Below are positions 1 through 7,202 of a stretch of DNA of 64,000 nucleotides, piece after piece; position 1 is the first letter of the stretch; each line of letters opens with the position of its first letter. Made by a program: the position numbers and the translations under genes. The stretch lies in assembly GCF_015355625.1 (NCBI RefSeq), contig NZ_JACLAF010000003.1:62001-126000 (forward strand), in the 5' to 3' direction. The notes beneath the pieces are model-generated. The model saw only the letters and a program-made list of their open reading frames with translations. It did no database searches and was not told the origin of the DNA. This DNA is from Tamlana sp. I1. GTDB lineage: Bacteria > Bacteroidota > Bacteroidia > Flavobacteriales > Flavobacteriaceae.

Positions 1-518
1 GGAATACGTTTCACATCGAGGAAAAATTCTTCAAACGGACCGTTATAAACCGAGAGTCCAGAAACACTCATGGCGCCAAAGGTATCGCCGTGAAAACCAT
101 CCTCGAAAGCGATTAGGGTATTGCGTTTTTCCCCATTGTTAAAATGATATTGTAGGGCCATTTTAATACCAATTTCAACCGAAGTGGAGCCGTTATCACT
201 AAAAAATATTTTTTGTTGATTATCGGGAAGAATATTGATCAAAGCTTCGGAAAGTTTCACGGCAGGTTCGTGTGTAAATCCGCTAAAAACCACTTGATCC
301 AGCTGTTTCATTTGTTCTGAAACCCGACTGGTTATATAATCGTTGCAGTGCCCGTACATACAGGTGTACCATGAGGCGATAGCATCGATATATTCGTTAC
401 CATTTTCGTCGGTTAACACACAGCCTTTTGCTTTTGTAATGGCAATAGATTCTGGGTGCAATTTATGTTGGGTAAGCGGGTGCCAGAGGTGTTTTTTGTC
501 GCGTTGTTGTAGTGTCAT
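1..518 (-). CDS. bioA: Adenosylmethionine-8-amino-7-oxononanoate aminotransferase, N-terminal part (window edge)
   Basis: PLP-dependent class III aminotransferase that converts 8-amino-7-oxononanoate (KAPA) to 7,8-diaminononanoate (DAPA) with S-adenosylmethionine as amino donor, in the cytosol. The visible ~172 residues begin MTLQQRDKKHLWHPLTQ, the usual BioA opening. They then show the SWYTCMYGHCN stretch, the SDNGSTSVEIGIKMALQY segment typical of this family and a DGFHGDTFGAMSVSG block. The rest lies beyond base 1. An in-frame ATG 15 bases upstream (position 533) is an alternative start; 518 gives the better family alignment. The gene is 58 bases downstream of bioD on the same strand, so the two are probably co-transcribed. 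Confidence 0.93.
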   Translation of the reverse strand, partial: MTLQQRDKKHLWHPLTQHKLHPESIAITKAKGCVLTDENGNEYIDAIASWYTCMYGHCNDYITSRVSEQMKQLDQVVFSGFTHEPAVKLSEALINILPDNQQKIFFSDNGSTSVEIGIKMALQYHFNNGEKRNTLIAFEDGFHGDTFGAMSVSGLSVYNGPFEEFFLDVKRI

Positions 519-576
519 AAGTGCTCTCGTCATTCTTGTTGTACTGATGTTCTAAAGTAATTATAGTAGGGTGACG

Positions 577-1197
577 TTACAAATTAGCTTTAAACTTATC
601 AGCATATTCCCGAATCACATTTTTATCGAAATAAGGTTCTTCATCAATCCTTCCAATAACGGAAGCTTTTGTCATTTTTTTAATGATGTCTTCTGTCGTT
701 TTATGTTCGTTTCCACTGAAAATTAGTGAGACATCAAATCCTTTTTCTTGCAGTAATTTTACTGTTAGAAGCGTGTGATTGATACTTCCTAAATAGTGTC
801 TAGATACCACAATAACCTTATAATTTGGTTTGATAATATCTAAAATCGTCTTTTCATCATTCAAAGGAACTAACAAACCACCAGCACCTTCAATAACCAA
901 ATGATTGTTGGTTTTGGGAGGGTTTATCTGCTTTAAATCGATTGTAACGCCATCTATTTCCGCGGAAGCGTGCGGACTCATAGGCGTGTTTAATGCATAG
1001 GCGTTAGGATGAAATTTTGTATTGGTATTGGAGATTAGGTTTTGTACTTTTTTGGTATCGCAATGGTCTAATTCTCCGGCCTGAATGGGTTTCCAGTAAT
1101 CGGCTTCTAAGGCTTCTGTTACAATGGCCGAGGCCACGGTTTTACCAACTTCGGTAGAAATACCTGTTATGAAATAAGTGTTTGTTTTTTTCGTCAT
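577..1197 (-). CDS. bioD: ATP-dependent dethiobiotin synthetase BioD
   Basis: Closes the ureido ring of dethiobiotin from diaminononanoate, CO2 and ATP, the penultimate step of biotin synthesis. The protein opens with a beta strand and the P-loop GISTEVGKT (about residues 12-20), the BioD variant of Walker A. A second signature, VIEGAGGLLVPLN, lies near residue 105 and is the conserved segment that contacts DAPA and magnesium. At ~206 residues it has the normal family length. ATG at 1197 gives MTKKTNTYFITG; an ATG two codons earlier (1203) is equally in frame. It precedes bioA; upstream, a fic gene separates it from bioF, so it needs its own promoter or readthrough through fic. Confidence 0.93.
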   Translation of the reverse strand: MTKKTNTYFITGISTEVGKTVASAIVTEALEADYWKPIQAGELDHCDTKKVQNLISNTNTKFHPNAYALNTPMSPHASAEIDGVTIDLKQINPPKTNNHLVIEGAGGLLVPLNDEKTILDIIKPNYKVIVVSRHYLGSINHTLLTVKLLQEKGFDVSLIFSGNEHKTTEDIIKKMTKASVIGRIDEEPYFDKNVIREYADKFKANL

Positions 1198-1269
1198 GCG
1201 CAAGTCATTCTATTGATGCTTTTCTGTTTTAGAAAATGACATCAAATTAATAAGTGTAGAACTTAAAAA

Positions 1270-2343
1270 TCAGTCTTTTAGCGTTAAAATTTTAATTAAT
1301 TCCACGTTAATATAATAATTTCCTGTTCCTAATTTTTCTTTTTTGAGGATGTTATCTTTTGCTAATAAATTAAGATATTTTGAAGCTGTAATTCTTGAAA
1401 CACCTAAGTCATTTTCAATAAATTCAATCTTCGTATAAGGGTGCATAAATAAATTATTTAATAAATCTTGGCTATAAAACTTATAGTTGGTTCTAAGCAG
1501 GTGCTTATATTTAAGCATTAGATCATTAATTTTTGCAATTAATACAATGGTTTCTTTTGAAATTTGCTCAACACTGTCTAGCATGTATAAAATCCAATTC
1601 TCCCAATGATTCGTTTCTCTAACTTCTTGTAAAAGTTTATAATAATCTGCTTTATGCGTTATAATATAACGACTTAAATACAAGACGGGAAGATTTAATA
1701 AATCGTTCATTACTAAAAACAACACGTTTATAATTCGCCCTGTTCTTCCGTTTCCGTCATAAAAAGGATGTATACTTTCAAACTGAAAATGAATAATAGC
1801 CATTTTAACCAAATCGTCGTAATCCGAAACGCTAGGATCATTTATAAATCGTTCTAGATTTTGCATTAAATCTAATATGGCATCGTAATCTTGGGGAGGG
1901 GTGTAAACGGTTTCTCCCGTTGTTGCATTTTTAAGTGTGGTTCCTGGAACTCTTCTAAACCCAGCGTTATTTTTTTCTAATTCCGACTGGATGGCGATAA
2001 TATCATTGTTGGTTAAAATCCTATTTTTTGAAATGAGACCAAATCCTTTTTTTAATGCAGCGATATAGTTTTGAACCTCTTTAGCGTTTAAAGATTTAAA
2101 CCCATCGAGATTTAACTCGGCTTTAAAAATATCGTCGTGCGTGGTGATAATATTTTCAATAGCCGAACTATCTTTAGCTTCTTGAAGACCTAAAGTGTTA
2201 ATTAAGATATTTTCGTTTGGAATACTTGAAACAACACCTTTGAGTTCTGCCAAAGCTCTATGGGCAGAAGCTAATTTTTTTAATACTTTTTTAGATTCAA
2301 CATCATGTGTGAGGGGTAACTTATTTAAATGTCCTGAATCCAC
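1270..2343 (-). CDS. Fic family protein (class II AMP transferase-like) with C-terminal winged helix
   Basis: Fic enzymes transfer AMP from ATP to a hydroxyl side chain of a target protein. The complete catalytic motif HPFYDGNGRTGR is at residues 192-203, with the catalytic His192. An inhibitory-helix motif S59xxxE63N64 lies N-terminal to the Fic core, as in class II Fic proteins, so the enzyme is expected to be self-inhibited. Residues ~300-357 look like a winged helix-turn-helix, as in many Fic proteins suspected of regulating themselves. No antitoxin-like small gene is adjacent. It sits inside the biotin cluster and has a strong palindromic operator just upstream (2384-2416), which suggests an independently regulated insertion. 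The target is not known from sequence. Confidence 0.9.
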   Translation of the reverse strand: MDSGHLNKLPLTHDVESKKVLKKLASAHRALAELKGVVSSIPNENILINTLGLQEAKDSSAIENIITTHDDIFKAELNLDGFKSLNAKEVQNYIAALKKGFGLISKNRILTNNDIIAIQSELEKNNAGFRRVPGTTLKNATTGETVYTPPQDYDAILDLMQNLERFINDPSVSDYDDLVKMAIIHFQFESIHPFYDGNGRTGRIINVLFLVMNDLLNLPVLYLSRYIITHKADYYKLLQEVRETNHWENWILYMLDSVEQISKETIVLIAKINDLMLKYKHLLRTNYKFYSQDLLNNLFMHPYTKIEFIENDLGVSRITASKYLNLLAKDNILKKEKLGTGNYYINVELIKILTLKD

Positions 2344-2370
2344 TATGTATAAAATTTTGAATTTGCTTTA

Positions 2371-2436
2371 CAAAGTTACTTTATTATGATAAGAAAACTC
2401 AATTTTCTTATCATAACTTTATGCTGTGATAAGAAA
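2371..2436 (-). promoter_or_regulatory. fic promoter with perfect 14-bp palindrome plus third half-site
   Basis: Read on the minus strand, TAACTTTG (plus 2371-2378) fits the Bacteroidota -7 box TAnnTTTG, and a TTG (plus 2400-2402) lies 21 bp upstream. A perfect inverted repeat covers the -33 region: arm TTATGATAAGAAAA at 2384-2397, a 5-base spacer, and its complement at 2403-2416. A further TGATAAGAAA occurs at 2427-2436. The position suggests repression, most simply by the Fic protein's own winged helix; that link is inference. Confidence 0.6.
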
Positions 2437-2448
2437 TGGGTTATTTTA

Positions 2449-2477
2449 CGTCAATCTGAATTTATTTCAGATTCTCA
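2449..2477. repeat. REP-like intergenic hairpin element
   Basis: An imperfect dyad GTCAATCTGAA...TTCAGATTCTCAT with a 4-5 base loop, between fic and the DUF2007 gene. Its ends (GTCAnTC and GAnTCTCAT) resemble those of the dyads at 11394-11433 and 24042-24070, so it looks like a member of a dispersed family of small repeats. Confidence 0.4.
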
Positions 2478-2539
2478 TAATTATTGATTTCATTTGCTGA
2501 AATGTAACCCTGAAAACGTTTAGGGTGACGCAAGCTGAT

Positions 2540-2953
2540 TCATTTTATATTAAACTCCGTTTGGCACATTTCACATCTATATTTATGTTTCATATAAAAT
2601 GGAAGCGATGAAAATAAAACCCCAAAAATAAACCAGAATAATGATTTAGCATCCTTAATTGTTGAAAAGAGGGCAACTTTTTGGCTTTCACAATTTGGAC
2701 AAACGACGGTTTGGCCTTCGTCGTCTATGGCATATTTACTTATAGATTCTAAAATATGTTGCGCCTTTAGGGCTTGTTCTGATAGCACTTTTAGTTTTAC
2801 ACCGCCAATGGCGTTGCTCACTAGTGGATCGGTATCGATGGTTAAATTATCGGATAAAAAAACCTGTATGCCTTCGGCTTCCAAACGCCCTTTTACAATT
2901 TGGGCTTCGGTAGAATATTGAAATCGTGCTATGGTTTTAAAACGATTGCTCAT
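2540..2953 (-). CDS. DUF2007 domain protein with zinc ribbon
   Basis: A 137-residue protein. The first ~70 residues (FKTIARFQYSTEAQIVKGRL through the IGGVKLKVL segment) match the DUF2007 family, called a putative prokaryotic signal-transducing protein; its biochemical role is not established. A CPNC...CEMC pair of Cys motifs (about residues 84-87 and 129-132) could bind one zinc. Between them a hydrophobic stretch (SLFWFIFGVLFSSLPFY) could be a membrane segment. Its start overlaps the bioF stop by four bases (ATGA), so it is translationally coupled to bioF. Such coupling hints at a link with biotin synthesis, or simply reflects chance operon neighbours. Confidence 0.75.
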   Translation of the reverse strand: MSNRFKTIARFQYSTEAQIVKGRLEAEGIQVFLSDNLTIDTDPLVSNAIGGVKLKVLSEQALKAQHILESISKYAIDDEGQTVVCPNCESQKVALFSTIKDAKSLFWFIFGVLFSSLPFYMKHKYRCEMCQTEFNIK

Positions 2954-4101
2954 GAGGTTACCAAGGGTGCTAGTAGTTTTAAAACTTCAGAAATTTGAGC
3001 TTCGGTGTTATAAGCGTGTAGACAAAATCGTAAGCGTTCCTGTCCTTTTGAAACCGTTGGAGACAAGATGGGTTTGACATCAAAACCTGAATTCTGAATA
3101 TGTTTTGATATGTGTTTCACCCTATCGTTTCCTGAAATGATACAGCAATGTATGGCCGAATCACTTTCTCTAAACAACTTTTGAAGCTGGTTTTTATTGA
3201 TTTCAGACTTAAAATACTGGATGTTTTCTTTTAGTTTCTGGCGTGTTTGAGTTTGCTCTAGTGCTGCATAACTGGCATGAATGGTAGCCAAACTGTGAGG
3301 CGGGAGTGCTGTTGTGTAAATTAAACTGCGAGAAAAATTAACTAAATACTGTTTCAAAAGGTCGCTACCTAAAATAGAGGCCCCGTGGCATCCTAAGGCT
3401 TTTCCGTAGGTTACAATTCTTGCAAACACGGCTTTTTCTAGGCTTAGGTGTTGAATGAGTCCGCCACCATGTTTTCCAAAAACGCCAAGGCCATGAGCTT
3501 CATCAATCACTAAATACGCCTTGTGCTTTTTACATATTTGCGATAGTTTTTCTAAATCTGGTGAATCGCCATCCATTGAAAAAACAGATTCGGTAACGAC
3601 ATAAATATGTTGCTTACTATCAGAACCTCCTTCAGTAAAGCGAGTTAACAGTGTTTCTAAATCACTTAAATCGTTATGCTTAAATTTATAGGTTTTCGCA
3701 TTACTCATGAGCATGCCATCACGGATGGACGCATGAATATAGGCATCATATAAAATAATATCACCACGTTGCGGTACACTGGCAAAAAAACCAATATTGG
3801 CATCGTAACCTGAGTTGTAAATTAAGGCCGATTCACTATTATGAAAGTTAGCCAATTGCTTTTCTACAAGGGGATATAATTTATGATTTCCTGAAAGCAA
3901 TCGTGAACCCGTAGCTCCATTATGAAGCAGATTTTGCGCTTTTAAAAACGCGTGACTTTCATTAAAAATAGTTTCATTATTTGAAAATCCTAAATAATCA
4001 TTCGATGAAAAATCAACGTATGGATTATCCGCACCAAGCTGTCTCAATGCATTTTCAGCATTGCGGTTTTCTAATTTTTGATGTAATTTTTCAGGAAACA
4101 T
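2950..4101 (-). CDS. bioF: 8-amino-7-oxononanoate synthase BioF
   Basis: Pyridoxal-phosphate enzyme of the alpha-oxoamine synthase family that condenses pimeloyl-ACP (or CoA) with L-alanine to make KAPA, the first ring-related step of biotin synthesis. Visible landmarks are the SSNDYLGFS opening (~32-40), the glycine-rich GATGSRLLSG, DEAHGLGVFG with Asp200 and His203, and the PLP lysine in VTYGKALGCHG (Lys234). At 383 residues it is full length. It is first in the leftward biotin cluster and shares a four-base overlap with the DUF2007 gene. No bioB, bioC or bioH is in the window, so the rest of the pathway lies elsewhere. Glycine C-acetyltransferase is a close relative, but a separate kbl is present at 35.9 kb. 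Confidence 0.93.
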   Translation of the reverse strand: MFPEKLHQKLENRNAENALRQLGADNPYVDFSSNDYLGFSNNETIFNESHAFLKAQNLLHNGATGSRLLSGNHKLYPLVEKQLANFHNSESALIYNSGYDANIGFFASVPQRGDIILYDAYIHASIRDGMLMSNAKTYKFKHNDLSDLETLLTRFTEGGSDSKQHIYVVTESVFSMDGDSPDLEKLSQICKKHKAYLVIDEAHGLGVFGKHGGGLIQHLSLEKAVFARIVTYGKALGCHGASILGSDLLKQYLVNFSRSLIYTTALPPHSLATIHASYAALEQTQTRQKLKENIQYFKSEINKNQLQKLFRESDSAIHCCIISGNDRVKHISKHIQNSGFDVKPILSPTVSKGQERLRFCLHAYNTEAQISEVLKLLAPLVTS

Positions 4102-4173
4102 GCCGTAAATATACTTCTTAATTTAAGCATTCTCATAAATTAGAAGACTTGATTTCTTTTGACATAATTTCTG

Positions 4174-4181
4174 TACTTTTG
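4174..4181 (+). promoter_or_regulatory. Candidate -7 box TACTTTTG
   Basis: TACTTTTG fits TAnnTTTG and has a TTG 22 bp upstream (4149-4151). Transcription would start near 4187 and give a short leader before the ATG at 4204. Confidence 0.45.
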
Positions 4182-4203
4182 AAGACACATCACACCTTTA
4201 TTT

Positions 4204-4653
4204 ATGAGAACTTACATCTTTATTTTTCTATTCAGCCTATCATTTATCGGATTTTCACAGAACAATTATATTGTAAAAACAGAAGACGGCCGACGTGTTT
4301 TGCTTAAAGCGGATTACACCTGGGAATATATTGATAATATAGTTCCAGAGAAAAAAGCAGTTGACAGCACTTTAGTAGAAACAAATAACGACAATTCCTG
4401 TAAACCTGATGCCGATTTTAAAGAACCAAAATTAGACAGTAAAATTCAAGCTGAACTTAAAAAAGGCCGCGCTACCATAGACCATGTCAAGGCTAAAGTA
4501 GCTAAAGATAACGACTGCAATGTGGAAGATGTTTTACTACTAAACGCTAAAGAACAAAAAACCAATGCGATATATCTTTTTTGTGCCAACGGAAACATTG
4601 TAAAATATAAACGCGTTGGAAATTCCATTATAAAAGCAGGAAAACTCTTTTAA
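4204..4653 (+). CDS. Secreted hypothetical protein (DUF3157-like N-terminus)
   Basis: A 149-residue protein with a clear signal peptide (YIFIFLFSLSFIGFSQ, cut near residue 18). The segment after it, TEDGRRVLLKADYTWEYI, resembles the N-terminal motif of DUF3157-type exported proteins from Flavobacteria. The C-terminal half has two Cys residues (SCKPD and NDCN) plus a third in the LFCANGN segment, and ends in a short beta-rich stretch. No enzymatic motif is visible. It has its own promoter-like sequence and is convergent with the aldehyde dehydrogenase gene, only 17 bases away. Function unknown; probably periplasmic. Confidence 0.6.
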   Translation: MRTYIFIFLFSLSFIGFSQNNYIVKTEDGRRVLLKADYTWEYIDNIVPEKKAVDSTLVETNNDNSCKPDADFKEPKLDSKIQAELKKGRATIDHVKAKVAKDNDCNVEDVLLLNAKEQKTNAIYLFCANGNIVKYKRVGNSIIKAGKLF

Positions 4654-4670
4654 CTCTTTAGGTAAAGGAA

Positions 4671-6224
4671 TTATAAATCGAATTTTATGCCTTGGGCTAA
4701 TGGTAATTCCGTGGTATAATTTATGGTGTTGGTTTGACGACGCATATATACTTTCCAAGCATCGGAACCCGATTCACGTCCGCCACCCGTTTCTTTTTCG
4801 CCACCAAAAGCCCCTCCTATTTCGGCTCCCGAAGTACCAATATTTACATTTGCAATACCACAATCGGAGCCCGTTACCGAAAGGAAACACTCTGCTTCAC
4901 GTAAATTATTGGTCATAATGGCCGAACTTAAACCTTGAGCAACGCTGTTTTGAATGTCGATGGCATTTTCAACAGTTCCAGCATATTTCAGCACATATAA
5001 AATTGGTGCAAAGGTTTCTTCTTGTACCATTTTAAAATGTGGTTCTGCTTCAACTATGGCAGGCTTTACGTAGCAACCACTTTCAAACCCTGCGCCTGAA
5101 AGCAGGCCGCCTTCAACCAATATCTTTCCGCCTTCTTCAACAACTTTATCCAAAGCATTTTGGTATCGTTTTACGGCATCGGCATCAATTAATGGTCCCA
5201 TATGATTGTTTTCATCTAACGGGTTTCCTATGCGTAATTGTTTATAAGCATCTGTGATGGCTTTCATCACTTTATCATAAATAGTTTCATGAATTATTAA
5301 ACGACGGGTAGAGGTACAACGCTGTCCAGCCGTACCAACAGCACCAAAAACAGCACCAATTACGGTCATTTTTATATCGGCATCTGGGGTTACTATAATG
5401 GCGTTATTTCCGCCTAATTCTAATAAACTTTTTCCTAATCTAGCAGCAACAACCTGCGCTACAGTTTTACCCATTTTAGTTGAACCTGTTGCAGAAATTA
5501 GAGGTATTCTGGAATCTTGAGTCATAAATTCCCCAACCTGATAATTGCCATTTATTAAAGATGAAATGCCTTCGGGCAGGTTATTTTCAGCAAAAACTTC
5601 TGCTGCAATGTTCTGACAAGCAATACCGCAAAGTGGTGTTTTTTCTGAAGGTTTCCAAACACAAACATCGCCGCAAATCCAAGCAAGGGCAGTATTCCAA
5701 GCCCAAACAGCAACAGGGAAATTAAACGCCGAAATAATACCAACCACACCAAGCGGATGATACTGCTCGTACATACGATGCCCAGGGCGTTCGCTGTGCA
5801 TTGTAAGCCCATGCAGTTGTCGAGACAAGCCCACAGCAAAATCACAGATATCTATCATTTCCTGAACTTCGCCAAGACCTTCTTGGTAACTTTTGCCCAT
5901 TTCGTAAGACACCAATTTACCAAGCGCTTCTTTTTTTTCTCTTAATTTATCACCAAACTGCCGCACGATTTCGCCACGAAAAGGTGCTGGTTTGCTTCGC
6001 CAGACTTTGAAAGCAGCCGTTGCTGTTTCTAAAACTTCATTATAATCGGCTTGCGATGTCGTTTTTACTTTAGCAATTAATGCACCATCAACAGGTGAAA
6101 AACTTCCAATAATTGATCCGTTTGAAAATGAATTTATTCCTGTAGAACTTCCTAAATTAATAGGTGTAATCCCTAAAGTTTTTAAAGCTTTATCTATTCC
6201 AAAATGAGTCGAAATTTCAGGCAT
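4671..6224 (-). CDS. ALDH7-type aldehyde dehydrogenase (aminoadipate semialdehyde dehydrogenase-like)
   Basis: NAD-dependent aldehyde dehydrogenase of the antiquitin (ALDH7) branch, whose members oxidise L-2-aminoadipate semialdehyde / piperideine-6-carboxylate in lysine breakdown. Counting from the ATG at 6224 (MPEISTHFGID), the general base Glu is in LELGGNNAI (~269) and the catalytic Cys in AGQRCTSTRR (~303). The LGGNN and GQRCTSTRRL forms are typical of ALDH7 rather than of betaine or succinate semialdehyde enzymes. The frame stays open to a GTG at 6260, but the ATG fits the family start better. At ~517 residues it is full length. It stands alone, so the lysine link rests on family only. 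Confidence 0.85.
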   Translation of the reverse strand: MPEISTHFGIDKALKTLGITPINLGSSTGINSFSNGSIIGSFSPVDGALIAKVKTTSQADYNEVLETATAAFKVWRSKPAPFRGEIVRQFGDKLREKKEALGKLVSYEMGKSYQEGLGEVQEMIDICDFAVGLSRQLHGLTMHSERPGHRMYEQYHPLGVVGIISAFNFPVAVWAWNTALAWICGDVCVWKPSEKTPLCGIACQNIAAEVFAENNLPEGISSLINGNYQVGEFMTQDSRIPLISATGSTKMGKTVAQVVAARLGKSLLELGGNNAIIVTPDADIKMTVIGAVFGAVGTAGQRCTSTRRLIIHETIYDKVMKAITDAYKQLRIGNPLDENNHMGPLIDADAVKRYQNALDKVVEEGGKILVEGGLLSGAGFESGCYVKPAIVEAEPHFKMVQEETFAPILYVLKYAGTVENAIDIQNSVAQGLSSAIMTNNLREAECFLSVTGSDCGIANVNIGTSGAEIGGAFGGEKETGGGRESGSDAWKVYMRRQTNTINYTTELPLAQGIKFDL

Positions 6225-6340
6225 AACATATAAATTTTTAAAGCGGTTTGTAGTTTCCACAAGTTACGGTTTAAAAGTTAATTTTGCTACAATTAGCCAA
6301 TTCTTAGCCCTTAAAACTAGCGGATTAATGGCTGTTTCAA

Positions 6341-6380
6341 ATTAAAAAAGTCTGCTAGATTTATATTTCTAACAGACTTT
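6341..6380 (-). terminator. Intrinsic terminator after the CAP-domain gene
   Basis: A 13-bp stem (6347-6359 with 6368-6380, one G-U pair in the minus-strand RNA) with an 8-base loop, followed in that direction by a U-rich tract. It lies 27 bases after the CAP gene stop. Confidence 0.75.
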
Positions 6381-6406
6381 AAACTTACACTTAACCTGAA
6401 TAATGT

Positions 6407-6883
6407 TTATTTTTTGAAGAAAATTAACGAATAATAAGCCACGCCATTTGCATCTTTGTTTACACCAATGCCAATATGTGTAAAATCGTCTTCAATATTT
6501 TTTCGATGCGCTGCATCGTTTAATAAAGCTTCAATTAGCGTTTCAGCCGAACTGTATTTATTAGCCACACTTTCGGTCATTGATTTAGCATTTTCTTGTG
6601 CAATCAATTCACCTGCTCTTTTAATAGAATCGTCGTAACTAAGCTTTCCTTGAGCAGCCATATATGCGCTATGCTCATCGGCCATAGTATTTGCTAAAGT
6701 GCTTGAAGCAAATGCTTTTTTGTCTAAGCTTTTCCTGTGTGCATTTATTTCGTTAAAAATTTGGGTGTTAATGTATGCTGATTCATCAGAATTAGAGTCA
6801 TCACTTTTTGAACAGGCTACGCTACAAATTAACATTGTAAAGCATAGCAATAGGTACCATGGTTTTAATTTTAAGGTTTTCAT
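6407..6883 (-). CDS. CAP-domain (SCP/PR1-like) lipoprotein
   Basis: About 158 residues. The ATG at 6883 gives MKTLKLKPWYLLLC followed by a lipobox (SVAC), so the protein is an exported lipoprotein. The open frame further upstream has no such signal, and a TATATTTG -7 box at plus 6905-6912 places the transcript start downstream of it. The CAP domain is shown by NEINAHRKSL near its start, the conserved DEHSAYMA segment, and AHRKNIEDDFTHIGIGVN near the end. CAP domains in bacteria have been linked to varied extracellular roles, and the catalytic function is usually unknown. It is monocistronic and ends at a clear terminator. Confidence 0.8.
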   Translation of the reverse strand: MKTLKLKPWYLLLCFTMLICSVACSKSDDSNSDESAYINTQIFNEINAHRKSLDKKAFASSTLANTMADEHSAYMAAQGKLSYDDSIKRAGELIAQENAKSMTESVANKYSSAETLIEALLNDAAHRKNIEDDFTHIGIGVNKDANGVAYYSLIFFKK

Positions 6884-7202
6884 ATTTTTTTTGATTTGGG
6901 TTTTCAAATATACATTTATTTTTAATTGGAATGTTACTAAACTACGCATTCTGTATGGAAACAAGCACCAACATTCACTAAGATACATTGAGCACTCACT
7001 CGACCAGTTAAGAAAGATTTTACTTGTTAAAAAATATGATGCTTTACTAATGCAATCTTATAACATGTTAAAAAAACTGTTTTTTATCGAAAAAAAGATG
7101 AAATTTAACTAAAGTCCTTTTTAATAATTAATTTTGATCATTATTTATTTTTAGCTATTTAAACACAACATTCTCTCATAAACTCTCTCTCTCTCAAATC
7201 AC
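6884..7202. other. Divergent promoter region (319 bases)
   Basis: Separates the CAP lipoprotein gene from the large T9SS protein gene. It contains a minus-strand TATATTTG box (6905-6912) and a plus-strand TAATTTTG box (7129-7136); neither has a good TTTG partner. A pure CT dinucleotide tract of 13 bases (7183-7195) ends seven bases before the ATG at 7203. No gene was seen. Confidence 0.5.
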
